Shown: one piece after another, positions 24,603 through 36,452 of the stretch | How the letters are laid out: the number at the start of each line of letters is the position of its first letter | Numbering within the stretch: the first letter of the stretch is position 1 | Program-made: the position numbers and the translations under genes | The notes under the pieces: model-generated | What the model was told of the DNA's origin: nothing | Seen by the model: only the letters and a program-made list of their open reading frames with translations | The model's database searches: none | Assembly (NCBI GenBank): GCA_009103225.1 | Contig: RHPI01002368.1 | Coordinates: 888,312-952,311, forward strand | Reading direction: 5' to 3' | DNA: 64,000 bases | Source of the DNA: Chlorokybus atmophyticus | Taxonomy: Eukaryota > Streptophyta > Chlorokybophyceae > Chlorokybales > Chlorokybaceae

Positions 24603-25160
24603 ATGCCAGAGGCAGCTAATGAGGTGGAGGAGGAGGATGAGGTTCTGGACGCGGATGAGTTGCCGCTGGAGGAACAGGAGATCCGCGAGCGGAAGCAGGT
24701 CGAGGAGTTGCAGCGGCGCGAAGAAGAGGCTGCAACGGCACAAGCTCAAGCGCGTATTGTCAACTTGATTAATGATAAGGAGACGAGCTGCAGTGTGATG
24801 ATGATGAGTTGAGCAGTGAGGATAGTGAAGATAGTGAATGATGCACACATCTTGTGGATGAACTGTGCGATGCATGTTGTTGAGTTGTGGAGCTAATGAG
24901 GTGGAGGAGCAGGAGGATGAGGTTCTGGACGCGGATGAGTTGCCGCTGGAGGAACAGGAGGATCCGCGAGCGGAAGCAGCTCGAGGAGTTGCAGCGGCGC
25001 GAAGAAGAGGCTGCAACTGCACAAGCTCAAACGCGTATTGTCAACTTGGTTGATGATAAGGAGACGAGCTGCAGTGTGATGATGATGAGTTGAGCAGTGA
25101 GGATAGTGAAGATAGTGAATGATGCACACATCTCGTAGATGAACTGTGCGATGCATATTG
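24603..25160 (+). repeat. tandem duplication (about 270 bp, twice) encoding an acidic coiled coil
   Basis: Sequence from 24615 recurs at 24892 (offset 277) with few changes. Copy one keeps a frame from 24603 (ANEVEEEDEVLDADELPLEE, then a Glu/Arg/Gln-rich stretch ending in VMMMS). Copy two has an extra G near 24960 that shifts the frame. The frame looks like the tail of a larger protein, perhaps of a mobile element, but its upstream part is cut by the N at 24563. Function unknown. Confidence 0.7.
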
Positions 25161-25372
25161 TCGTTGAAATTGTGGAAGTTGATGTAATTAAGCATGGCTT
25201 GCAGCATTGCACACGCGCACGCACGCACACATGTTAACTATTCCGCACGCACGCACGCACGCACGCACACACACATACACACACACATTGTCACGAATTA
25301 GGAGAAATTGTGACAGACCTCAGGCATGGTAGTGTTTTTTACTACCATAGCCTAGTGGTCGGGCCCCAATTG

Positions 25373-25373
<1 letters not shown>

Positions 25374-25454
<81 letters not shown>

Positions 25455-26130
25455 NNNNNNNNNNNNNNNNNNNNNNNNNNNNNNNNNNNNNNNNNNNNNN
25501 NNNNNNNNNNNNNNNNNNNNNNNNNNNNNNNNNNNNNNNNNNNNNNNNNNNNNNNNNNNNNNNNNNNNNNNNNNNNNNNNNNNNNNNNNNNNNNNNNNNN
25601 NNNNNNNNNNNNNNNNNNNNNNNNNNNNNNNNNNNNNNNNNNNNNNNNNNNNNNNNNNNNNNNNNNNNNNNNNNNNNNNNNNNNNNNNNNNNNNNNNNNN
25701 NNNNNNNNNNNNNNNNNNNNNNNNNNNNNNNNNNNNNNNNNNNNNNNNNNNNNNNNNNNNNNNNNNNNNNNNNNNNNNNNNNNNNNNNNNNNNNNNNNNN
25801 NNNNNNNNNNNNNNNNNNNNNNNNNNNNNNNNNNNNNNNNNNNNNNNNNNNNNNNNNNNNNNNNNNNNNNNNNNNNNNNNNNNNNNNNNNNNNNNNNNNN
25901 NNNNNNNNNNNNNNNNNNNNNNNNNNNNNNNNNNNNNNNNNNNNNNNNNNNNNNNNNNNNNNNNNNNNNNNNNNNNNNNNNNNNNNNNNNNNNNNNNNNN
26001 NNNNNNNNNNNNNNNNNNNNNNNNNNNNNNNNNNNNNNNNNNNNNNNNNNNNNNNNNNNNNNNNNNNNNNNNNNNNNNNNNNNNNNNNNNNNNNNNNNNN
26101 NNNNNNNNNNNNNNNNNNNNNNNNNNNNNN
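25374..26130. other. (CA)n microsatellite and 676-bp assembly gap
   Basis: CA repeats from 25374 run into N at 25455-26130. The far side begins with a G run (26131). Translations through the gap are meaningless. Confidence 0.97.
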
Positions 26131-26160
26131 GGGGGGGGGATTGTATTGGGGTAAATACAA
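26131..26160 (-). mobile_element. terminal fragment of a pogo-like element
   Basis: GGGGGGGGGATTGTATTGGGGTAAATACAA followed by TA. Its reverse complement (TATTTACCCCAATACAATC then a C-run) resembles the left end at 9007, where TATTTACTCC, ATACAATC and C-runs also occur. The rest of the element would lie in the gap. Confidence 0.5.
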
Positions 26161-26162
26161 TA

Positions 26163-27190
26163 GCTGTTATCGATATTTGACACACACACACAATGCCACG
26201 TACATATTATATCTATAAACATAATTATGTTTTGCGAGATTCAGCGCCTCCATGATTGGGCTATAGCGGCGGAAGTTGCTGCCATATATAAGAGAAGCCG
26301 CATGTGCAATACATACGGCTCCCACAATCATATCTGCGCAATATGTCATGGATGTGAGCTTGAATTGAAAATTATATTTATATACGATTCAGTAGTTTAC
26401 CGGCGTATTTCATGCAATGCTTACAATGGTACAAACGTTTGCAAATATATACATAAATATTGCATCATTGAGCGCGTGCTGCAAATGAGTATGTATGTGA
26501 ATTCGAATATGTCTATTGCAGTAGCAAAAAAACCAATTGCAACAGCCTGAGCTGGCCTGGATTATGCATTACGCTACATTTATCAATAAATCACTTTGGA
26601 TCATAGAAAGTTGATATCACTATCTTAATCGTATGCATGTGACTTCGCTGAATCTGCATGCATGCATGCAGATTCAGCGAAGTCTCCTCCATTTTGCATA
26701 TTATAGCACGTAGAACTATGCACATTTAAAAGTAACGTCCATATCAAAACCATTACAATACGAACAACATTTATCAACTGTAATCACGTTATTAAAAAAG
26801 ATGAAAGTAGAGAATAAATTATCACCTGTTTGCATCGTGTTGCACGACTCGTGCAGAACAACTCACATTAACGAGCACAGAACTCTTATTTACAGGCTGA
26901 ATGACGCTTATACAACATGAGGTCGTATGAGCGTCATTCAGCCTGTAAATAAGAGAGTTCATGCGACACCTTTTCTCATCAGTGCCACTCTATTAGATTT
27001 TCACGATTATCTCCAGCGTTCAACACCACTTTTACCGCGCAGCTAACCTTCCAGATCCCCCTAGCGCGCCGGTTGTGCTAACCGTAGATTGCACTGAACG
27101 CGCCATAAGCACCGTTCACTAACCAGGCAAGTGACCAGTCAAGACAGTTTAAGTTGCTCTGTTCGCCGTTAGTCGACGGCGCCGTTTTCA
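26163..27190. other. Ran upstream region with two long hairpins
   Basis: No gene is seen. A perfect palindrome spans 26641-26684 (21-bp arms, 2-bp centre). A second inverted repeat spans 26883-26955 (25-bp arms starting CTCTTATTTACAGG, 23-bp spacer). They may be remnants of small foldback elements. Confidence 0.6.
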
Positions 27191-27229
27191 AAACCCTAAC
27201 AAAAGGGCGGCTAAAGCTTGAAACCCTAA
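27191..27229 (+). promoter_or_regulatory. two telo-boxes upstream of Ran
   Basis: AAACCCTAA occurs at 27191-27199 and again at 27221-27229, about 165-200 bp before the Ran ATG. Two copies this close make a promoter role more plausible. Activity is inferred from plant promoters. Confidence 0.5.
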
Positions 27230-27389
27230 CAGGCGGCGGCGGTGGTGTAGGCGGCGGTCGACGACCAGCAGGAGGAAGAGAGCACCGTGTTGGCGTGACC
27301 GTGTGGCAGCTGACGGCCTAGAGACAGAGGGTTTTCCCTGTCATCAACTTGCTTGCGGCGGCGACTGCTAGGACTGCTAAGACTTCAAC

Positions 27390-29555
27390 ATGGTGAGTGC
27401 CCGCCGCCGCCCTGGCTTGGTCTAGCCCTGCCTAGCCTGGCCAGCTCGTGGTTAGGAACAGGCTGCGGGCTTTTCTGTCGACGGCAAACTAGCACGCGTC
27501 GTGCAATTCGCTCAGCTTGGCTGCTTTAGGGTTTTGCTGAAGCAGTGGTTTGCCGATGAGACTGACTGGCATGCTTGTGTGTGTGGCTTCATCAGGCCCT
27601 GCCGGGGCAGCAGACCCCAGACAACACGCCGTCATTTAAGCTGATTGTCGTTGGCGACGGCGGCACAGGTGAGACACGGACCAATTGTGTTTGCTGAGTA
27701 TCTCGCAAGTGTGCACTGCCTGCAGACCGCATGTTTACAGGTTGGGTTCCACCCTTTTGCAGGGCAGCTTCCGTCGTTGTAGGCGCATGTTGCATGTACA
27801 ACATCATCATCAGCAGCAGTATTGATTATGATTAGATCATCACTTTATGTATATCACGCCCTTGCTTGGCTTCCTTGCTTGTTTGTTCTACCATGAGTAG
27901 TGTTTTCTTTCCAGTATGGGGCGTTGTTGTATTGAAGTTGGAGTTGTTAGCGATTGTACACGGCATGTTGCCCACCATGAGTAGTGTGTTCTTTCCAGTA
28001 TGGGGCGCTGTTGTATTGGAATTTTAGTGGGTAGAGATTGTACACGGCACGTTACTTTGTCGCTACGTTTGGTTGGTTAACGACATCTGCATGTCGTGCA
28101 GCGTGAGTATGCTGACTTTGATTGGTTGCAGGCAAGACCACCTTTGTCAAGCGCCACTTGACTGGCGAGTTTGAGAAGCGATACGAGCGTAAGTGTGAAC
28201 AAGAGTCTGTGTGAAGCAGTTGATGCATGCGCGCACGTGATAGGGCAGGTGTGCATGCCCTACTATGCATGTGTGCAGTGATAGTGCATGCGTATTGGCT
28301 TGTGTGTGACTGTGCGCATGCATGTGTGTGCGTGAATATTGCATGATGTGTTTACTGTGGTGCTCACCTGATTTTCATACCCGCAGCAACGATCGGTGTT
28401 GAGGTGCACCCATTGGACTTCTTCACAAACAGGGGCCGCATCCGCTACTACTGCTGGGACACAGCTGGTCAGTATAGTGAACTCTATCATCGCGTTCTCT
28501 TTTACACCAATGACGCGCTTCCTCATGGTTACTCACATGGGCGTTTACTCTGTGCATGTTGCATCAATTCATGAATATGTCAAGACAATTGCTGCTGACC
28601 TGCGGTCTCGATGCAGGTCAGGAAAAGTTCGGCGGGCTTCGGGACGGTTATTACATTCATGGGCAGTGTGCCATCATCATGTTTGACGTGACATCACGCC
28701 TTACCTATAAGAACGTGCCCACGTGGCATCGGGATCTATGCCGGTGAGTGCTGCATGGTGCAATGGCAGCCACAGCATGTCCGCGTGGGTTAACCTTCAA
28801 CGCTGTGTTGTGGTGCTGAATGAGGATTGTTGCAGGGTTTGCGAAAACATTCCCATCGTGCTCTGCGGTAACAAGGTTGATGTGAAGAACCGCCAAGTGA
28901 AGGCCAAGCAGGTGAGCTGTTTCACATACAACTTGTTGTGTTTACTCTCAGGTATCTGCATGCGCACTCTACATTGCTTTTCATATTGGCAAATTTGCTG
29001 TATTGTTTAGGTGACTTTCCATCGGAAGAAGAACCTGCAGTACTATGAGATTTCGGCCAAGTCCAACTACAACTTTGAGAAGCCTTTCCTGTACCTTGCG
29101 CGCAAGCTTGTTGGGTACGCATTATGCCAATGCATGTTTTGGACAGTGTGCATCCGGTTGATGGCCTTGTGCACATGTGTGATGTGATGGTGTCTGGCAT
29201 TTGGTTTGAGTGGTCGTGTGGTTGCTTGGAAACAGCGTTTCTTGTTGCCTGCAGCGTGTCAGCATGTAGTCTTTGTGTTGCATTGTGAACAACATGACAA
29301 CCTGAATGAAGGAAGCACCCACCACTCAATGAGATACCCACATCGTTCCACATCATAGAGTCAACTCTTTCTCTGAAACATATGTGTGCCTTGCAATTCT
29401 TCAGTGACATGAACCTGCATTTTGTGGAGTCGCCGGCACTGGCGCCGCCTGAGGTGACCATCGATATGGCCCATCAGCAAAAGCTGGAGCAGGACTTGGC
29501 TGACGCCGTGAAGCAGCCGCTTCCCGAAGAGGATGATGAATTCCTTGACTCATAA
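27390..29555 (+). CDS. RAN: Ran GTPase (eight coding exons)
   Basis: Exons are 27390-27392, 27596-27668, 28132-28188, 28387-28467, 28617-28743, 28836-28911, 29011-29114 and 29405-29555, giving 223 residues with every border GT-AG and in phase. All Ran hallmarks are present: P-loop [19 protein letters not shown], switch [67 protein letters not shown] and an acidic C-terminus ([11 protein letters not shown]) equivalent to DEDDDL. Ran drives nuclear import and export and spindle assembly by cycling between GTP and GDP. Length matches the family (about 216-221). Exon 1 is only the start codon; the next base begins a consensus donor GTGAGT. Intron 2 holds an 84-bp tandem duplication. Confidence 0.98.
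27890..28057. repeat. 84-bp tandem duplication in Ran intron 2
   Basis: ACCATGAGTAGTGTKTTCTT begins at 27890 and again at 27974. The two copies differ at several positions near their ends. It lies wholly within the intron. Confidence 0.85.
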
Positions 29556-30978
29556 AGAGAGTGAGAGGATTTGTGCGGGAATGGTGGCTGCTGCAGTTGT
29601 ATTAGGGTGTTGGAACATCGTGTGACTTGGGGTGGTGAGAAGTGTCCATGAGTGCGATCCTTTGCTTTTCCTCGCTGATGGGTGAGAGAGAGACACAAGC
29701 AAGAGACATGTGGAATATTGATGATTTTGCAGTTGTGTCCCCTCTAACGCTGTAGTACAAGACAACAGGCAAACTCAGCCGGGGTACGGTGAAAAACAAA
29801 CGAGGTTATGGTCTGAGGGCAAAGCGCGCAAGCCTTGGGGAAGGGGTAGGGGTAGGGAGTCATGATTGGGTCACTTGTGCGCGGATGTTGCGTTGGATGT
29901 TAGTGCATACTGTATGCGTTCTCGTGAATTTTGAAGCAATGCATCAACTGTATTTAAACGCGTATATACAGAAAATGCAAGTGATCATGATACATGCAAC
30001 ATGCATGACACATGCATTGTTCAACAAGCTCATTATCATGCAATAAATATTTGCCACCGGGGTCTACCTACACTGACCACGCCTAATCATCGTAACTACT
30101 GCCTTCAACCCTCATCAGACATACATGCATATGCTCATTACTGTGCATGTCGTATGCAGATGCAGGCCTTGTTACAGTCATTATTACTTGTGAATACAAA
30201 TTATGCAAAAGTGTACTGCGTAGGCTAGTCCACATGCTAGCAAATTGTTGCATGTGCACTTTGCCACATCACGCTGTGATGACACATTCGCATTTTCCAC
30301 ACCATGCATGCTGCCACCGTACCATACCCCTTATATATACACTAATTATACGTGCTGATGCATGCATACACATGCAAGTTTCGGCGCGTATTAGAATTTA
30401 CACTCACTCAACACTGCCAGGCTATGTGTAAGCGTGGTGGTACAAGGTGTGTGCTGTAAGCACTTCAGCTGTGCAGATGTATATTATGATGTTACGTAGG
30501 ATATGGCAACCTTGTTGAATCCACTGTGAAACAAAGGCAGTGAACAAATATCTGATGCTGTGTTCAATATCTATTTTGCCATAAGTCTTCCAACCGTCTG
30601 AGCCATATGCCCCGTAGCAGGGGAGCATATACCCAATGCACACTGACTGTATTTTCACTGCAAGAACTTCTACTACAGAGTTAAAGATGTCAAGACTGTA
30701 CCGCGTGTGTCCTCCACTCATCAGAACACCTTGTGCAATGTTGGATGCAAAGCAAAGCCGGAGTCAGTGAAGCAATTAGTCGACTAACAGCTGCATAGCT
30801 TGGCCTCAAGTCTCAATGACTGTAACCAAAACAACTGTCCAAACTACTTCATTCCAGACCTGAATCCCACGAGTGCACCCAAACTAGAAATATACAAGTG
30901 AACGTTGTGGGCTTGATGCAACGTTTGGCTGCGGTTGAGAGATCAACACAACCAGCCGATCAATAGTAAATGTACATT
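29556..30978. other. intergenic region between convergent Ran and the small mitochondrial-type gene
   Basis: Contains 3' UTR sequence of Ran at the left and of the minus-strand gene at the right. Several short frames are present but none has a domain or usable splice sites. Confidence 0.5.
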
Positions 30979-32563
30979 CTACTTGCCAAACAAGTACCCC
31001 GCAACAAATGCTGCAGCGCCCACAACCCACAGCTTTGTTGCAGTTGATTGTGCCACCTGCACCACAGAGTACAGACTTACAAATGCAAGAACAGTGCCAC
31101 AACAACAGTGTTCAGAGCAAAGACATTCAGCTGTGAACAGCACACTCATGACAACCTATGTCAGTTACATCAAGCACAAAGACGCCGTTGGCACGTACCC
31201 GTCGCCATGAACATGCCATGAAACAAATACAACACCCTTGCCTCTTGCGTACTGTATGTATTGTCAAAGACAGATGCACACGACTGTCCCTTGTGTGAAC
31301 AAAGTGTAGCAGAACCTGATGCAGCTATCCAGTGCAACCTGATTCAGTAACCCAACATCAACTTGTCTCACCTCAGGGAGGGCGCTAGAGGCCCCCGTGC
31401 CGGTGGTGCCCTCGCCAGCGTGCTCGGCTGAATGCGGCACCTCCACGCCCTGCGACTTCAACTCCTCAAGAATCTTCGCCCTCTGCATGCACAAGGAAAA
31501 GAAACCTTCATTCATGCAAACGCCTCCATATAACTGACAATGCGTGTAGAAACTTCAATACTTCATATCACCTTCATCAACATCATCACCGGCATTGACA
31601 AACACAGCAAATGACTCGAAAGGGGGCAAGCTCAATGCATTGACACATACATGAACACATGCCGAGAGCCAGAGCCCTATACACACGCGCATGCGATTGT
31701 GCTTGAACACGTGCAAGACACACAACACTTGTGTGTCCAGTAACCGTGCATCAATGCATAGCAAGACATGACATGACGACTCAAAGACAGCCATTGACCC
31801 GGCGTCCACACACACATACAACCCACCAAACTTCATGCATGTATTTGTATACGAACAAGGCAGGGATGAACTATGTTGTTGTCAGACACCACGTATATAC
31901 AACTGTGTCAAGTCGCAACAACATAAGCACAACAAGATACGCACCGCCTTGCGCATGATCTCCTCTTCTTTTTGCCTGACCCACAGGTCCTCTTTGGCCT
32001 TCTCAGCATCATGCAAGACCTGTTGATAACAAGCAAAGTCATGGAAAGCAAAGTCATGGAAAACGACACCAAGGCATGTAAGGATCTGCACAAATTGTAC
32101 ATCCGGCAAGTGCACCGCCATGTTAAGCGTACACATGCAATACCAATAAAAGCGGGAACAAGAGCAAACATTGAAGCATCACACATGCCGCATGTATATA
32201 ATATCTATGTAATTTCACTGCATGCATTGACCCATAGCAGTGGACTATGCAACATGCAGTGGCAAAATGCACATGTAACGCATGCAATGGAAATGCAGCA
32301 TTCAATTGCTGTAACAAGCATTGCATTTTCAAATGCCATATTCGTCGAAAAAAATGCATGTTGGGATTGCAACAGTGCATGTTGAAATGCAACACCGAAT
32401 AACAGGTAACAATTACAGGACACCCAACCTGCATGTTTCCGACAGGGGCGGTGGCAGGCACTCTGCCTGACGACGACGATGACGCCAAGCTCCTGACCGA
32501 CACCGAGGCGGGGCGCAGCAACGCCCGGGAGGACAGCTCCGCCGCCGCACGCCGCAGCGCCAT
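30979..32563 (-). CDS. small predicted mitochondrial coiled-coil protein with C-terminal membrane anchor
   Basis: Exons in transcription order are 32429-32563, 31945-32019, 31372-31482 and 30979-31056, all phase 0 with GT-AG borders, encoding 132 residues. Residues 1-30 (MALRRAAAELSSRALLRPAS, then VSVRSLASSSSS) look like a mitochondrial presequence: Arg-rich, no acid except one Glu, Ser/Ala-rich. The middle is a charged helix (AEKAKEDLWVRQKEEEIMRK, then AKILEELKSQGVEVP), faintly like ATPase inhibitor IF1, whose inhibitory helix has similar spacing. A flexible Gly/Ser/Thr linker follows. The last exon (VAQSTATKLWVVGAAAFVAG, then YLFGK) is one hydrophobic segment with Lys on each side, a tail anchor. 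IF1 has no such anchor, so this may be another inner- or outer-membrane subunit. Family not identified. Confidence 0.7.
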
Positions 32564-32736
32564 GATGAGATCTGTGCTCAGCCCTGCACGTCACAGGAGA
32601 GCGCAGTCAACCTCTGCCTGTGCGTCTAGCGCAATGGCGCAGATATTGTAAAGCGGCACCACGCTTACGCCCACAACGACGCCGCCAACACCGCCGCCAA
32701 CACCGTGGCCGCTGCCGCTGCCGACGTCCCTGTCAG

Positions 32737-32745
32737 TTAGGGTTT
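32737..32745. promoter_or_regulatory. telo-box in the divergent promoter (left)
   Basis: TTAGGGTTT lies 174 bp upstream of the ATG of the minus-strand mitochondrial-type gene; it reads AAACCCTAA in that gene's direction. Confidence 0.45.
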
Positions 32746-33171
32746 GGGCGTATCTTGGATTTTGGATAGCGCAACCGAGTTACGAAAAATCATCTGCGTA
32801 AGGCATGCAGTGTTTAGCAGGTGAGGTACGGTACCTCTCGGTATTGTACACGACTTCGCGTCGATCCAAAGCCTGGCATCTTGTGTTTTGCTACTATCAC
32901 TTGCTGTATCAGCATAATGCCAACAGGATCTCCGCCATAACTCATCGTCGTGGTTCGCTTGGCGCCTTGAATAGAGTAGAGTACAGCAGTGATGGGTCAT
33001 CAACGTTGACACAATTGGCTCTGTTCGAGGAGTTTGGACTCCAAACTCCAAACTTTGGAGGCCTTTGACGCAAAGGCTTTGCGTCAACGTGTCCGGGCTC
33101 AATGCGCGAAACAGGCTTTGTATGAATAGAGCGTAGTATTCCTATCAACAGGGAGGTTTGAAGCGGGCCAA

Positions 33172-33180
33172 TTAGGGTTT
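33172..33180. promoter_or_regulatory. telo-box in the divergent promoter (right)
   Basis: A second TTAGGGTTT lies about 240 bp upstream of the CDC50 ATG. The two genes are divergent with about 860 bp between start codons, each with a telo-box on its side. Confidence 0.45.
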
Positions 33181-33422
33181 GTGAATATGAGCGACACGTG
33201 GCATCTGGAGGTGGGCGACGTGGGCGGTGGCAGCGGCGGCGGCGGGGCACGCGGCATTGAGAATTTTGTCCCGGAGTGAAGGGGTTGGCTGAGGTGGAGG
33301 GGTGAGCGAATCGCAAGCTGGAGGGCGCTGGGCCTGCGGCTCGTCCGCGGGGGGCCTGGTTGTCAGGCGGAGGCGGCGGAGGAGGCTCAGCAGGAGGAGG
33401 AGGGGGACGAGGAGGAGGAGGG

Positions 33423-36400
33423 ATGATGTCCGCCGCAGGCACGTCGGAGGCGCCGCCTGGAGCACTTGCCTCAGCCGACGGCACTGCACCCGCCTCTCCC
33501 TCAGCCCCCGCACCCGGCAAGACCTCAAAGAAACCCCGCTGTAAGGCTTCGACGCAAACGTGCACAAACACACACCCTCGCATTGAACATCTTTAATTAT
33601 TGAATCACACACGCGCACCCTCTAACACTGTCACTTGAATGTGTGTCGTCCGCGTGCATAGTTGTCAAACACTCCTTGGCACAACAACAACAACATGCTC
33701 ACACACAACTTCTCTGCCTACACACCTTTTTGCTCACGCTCTCACTCGCTCACATTGACACACGCGCGCACACATACACACAACCTCACACAACCTTCTT
33801 CTTGGGGCAGATTCGAAGTTCACTCAGCAGGAGCTGCCTGCGTGCCGCCCCCTCCTGACTCCCAACTGGGTCATCTTCATCTTCTTCATCGTCGGCGTCA
33901 TCTTCATTCCCATTGGAGCCGCTGCCCTGGCCGCCTCACGCAAGGTTGGCATTGCTGACGGTGTTGATGGAGATGTTGGTGTGCATAGCGAGAGTATGAG
34001 CAGCGATACAGTCGCACGCGCACGTGCGCGTGTGCCTCTGCGTGGATGTGCATGTGCACGTGTACCATACCCACATCCCCACACGCACATTTACCCACAC
34101 ATGAACATGAGAGATGACATGTGTACACTCACAGCTTTCACGCGTACACTGCAGTGCTCATACCAATTGTCCAATTATTTTTTTTGTTATGCACATCATT
34201 GGCTTTCATCAGCAGACGTATGCTGCTTGAACCATCTAAAGTATGGTTTGGTCTCATGCTTTTGTGTGCGCCATGTCAGGTGGTTGAGACGTCCACCCGA
34301 TATGACGACCGGCCAGAGTGCTTTGGCGGATCACAGCCGAGCGCAGAGGGATTCGACACTATCCTCGAGGCAACAGGTGGCGAAGGCACGACGTGCAGCG
34401 TCACATTGACAGTAAGTGGTAGCACAATGTGTGTTCGGTTTGCTACCACAGGCACACACGCACACGCGCACCAAGAGGCATGTGCGTGCACACACACACA
34501 AACACCTACAATCACACGGACCCACACCCATGCACATGCAAGCGCGCGCGCAAACACGCATGATATGCTGTAAGGTTCATGGCTGGCTAGTGTGCTGATC
34601 ATTTGGGGAACATGTGTGCAGGTACCAAAGGAGATGAAGCCCCCCATCTTCTTTTATTACCAGCTCGAAAACTTTTATCAGAACCATCGCCGGTACGCGG
34701 GGTGTATGCGCAACTTTGTGACGCTCACTGTTGGTTGGTTCATAAGGCCATAAAGAGCATGGGAGTTGATGTGCGCGTTTGTTTGGCAGCTATGTGAAGA
34801 GTCGCAACGACAAGCAGCTTAAGTCTGACAACCCCACAGGCGCCAGTGTCAGCGGCTGCGAGGTAACCTTTCGTCATTGTGTGTGCGTGCGAGCACGTCT
34901 GGTTTTTGTGTCCCTATGTTGAATGGAGGCAGATTTGTACAGATACGCACTTATCCACGCTGACATGTTGGTGCCATTGTGTGAAGGCGTGTGTTGTTGT
35001 GCGATGCGGCAACATTGCATTTTTGCCTGTTCATATGCACTCGTGCATATGCTTGCGATTGGACATACCCTGGCATTACTCCCATACCAATTTGCTGTCC
35101 TCTCGCAGCCCGAAGACTACGAGGAGAAGGTGATCAACGGCACGCTGCAGCGGGTGAAGATCTTCCCGTGCGGCCTGGTGGCCTGGTCCTACTTCAACGA
35201 CACGTACGCGCTGTCCGCAGGCGGCGCAGCCCTGCCCGTCAGCGAGAAGGTGAGCTTGTTGTGCTTGTGTGTGCGCGCATGCGTGCACCCATCCACACGC
35301 GCGCGCATGTCTGTACGTGCGTGCATGTCTGTGCGTGCACACGTTTGTGCGTGTACATTGGCTCTGCGCTACACTGCACCAACGTCACAGTGATGATGAG
35401 TAGTAGGTCAGGCATCATGCTCTGTGTTACTTTCTATATTCAGGTTGGGTGCACCACAGCATAAGCTTATGCACTATAAGAGTGCATGGATACACACCCA
35501 ACATCCACACTGTTGTGGCTCATACGTCAAAGCAGCGCACGTAGTAATGCTCGCTTGCATTGTTTGCTGTGCAGGGCATTGCGTGGAGCAGCGACGTAAA
35601 CGACAAGTTCAGCAGTGCGGACGCGTTCAACTTCAACGACATCCCCGCCGAGCGTGGCGGTGGCAACATCACCGGACCCATCAACCAGGTATGTGGGGTT
35701 ATATTCTGTTTTTGCATGTGGATTTATGTTGGGTTCCTTGAACGCCACACGTATCAACCCCTTGTTGACAGGATGAGCATTTTATCGTGTGGATGCGCAC
35801 TGCGGCCCTGCCGAAGTTCCGCAAATTGTGGGGCAGGATTGATAACGCCACACTTGCCGCTGGCCAGAATGTCACGGTGAGAGTGTGTGCAAGTGTTTGT
35901 ATGTTCGCGGTTGTGTGCCCTGTTATCGCTCTGTTCTGCTTGTCTGTTGGAATTCGCGCCGTGTATTTGGTCTGTATGTTTGTCTGTTGTATTTGTTCAG
36001 TTGTGCACTTGTCTGTGTGTTAGTGTGTCCGCCCTCACAGGGAAGGGGGAGGCTGGTGCGTCGTGTCATGTCGTGTCGTGTCGTGTTGCGGGCCAACGCT
36101 CCACTTTGCACACTGTTTCCACAACAACATAACCCTGCCCACTCACACCCCTCCCCTGCACCAGGTCTTCATCAACAACCGCTACAATACCTACCGCTTC
36201 TCCGGCAAGAAGTCCGTCGTGTTAAGCACAACCTCCTGGATCGGCGGCAAGAACGACTTCCTCGGCATCGCGTACCTCACCGTCGGCAGCCTCTGCGCCG
36301 CGCTCGGACTCGCCTTCTTGTTGTTGCACCTCACGCACCCGCGCAAACTCGGGGACCTGAGCTATGTCAACTGGAACAAGGGGAAGAGTGGGGGTGGGGG

Positions 36401-36452
36401 TGGGGGTGCGGGGGCGAGTGCTAACGGTGGTGTGGCTAATAATGTCGGGTGA
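33423..36452 (+). CDS. CDC50/LEM3 family protein, P4-ATPase (flippase) beta subunit
   Basis: Nine exons fit in phase: 33423-33540, 33811-33944, 34280-34411, 34622-34692, 34790-34862, 35109-35249, 35575-35688, 35772-35876 and 36165-36452, giving 391 residues. The order is typical: cytosolic tail ending KFTQQELPACRPLLTPNW, first membrane helix (IFIFFIVGVIFIPIGAAAL), a large lumenal domain with CFGG, FFYYQLENFYQNHRRYVKSR, CGLVAWSYFNDTY and EHFIVWMRTAALPKFRKLWG, the NRYNTYRFSGKKSVVLSTTS block, GGKNDFLGIAYLTVG, then the second helix. Asn-x-Ser/Thr sites (NGT, NDT, NIT, NAT, NVT) fit a glycosylated lumenal domain. CDC50 proteins (ALIS in plants) carry P4-ATPases out of the ER and are needed for phospholipid flipping. 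The tail is Gly-rich. An upstream in-frame Gly/Ser-rich stretch lacks an ATG, so 33423 is the first possible start. Confidence 0.96.

Noticed and set aside
25310-26222. 300-residue frames on both strands
   Set aside because: They cross 676 N bases and CA repeats.
32942-33583. 213-residue Pro-rich minus-strand frame opposite CDC50 exon 1
   Set aside because: It is the reverse of a GGX-repeat, GC-rich coding exon and its leader; no supporting domain or splice signals.
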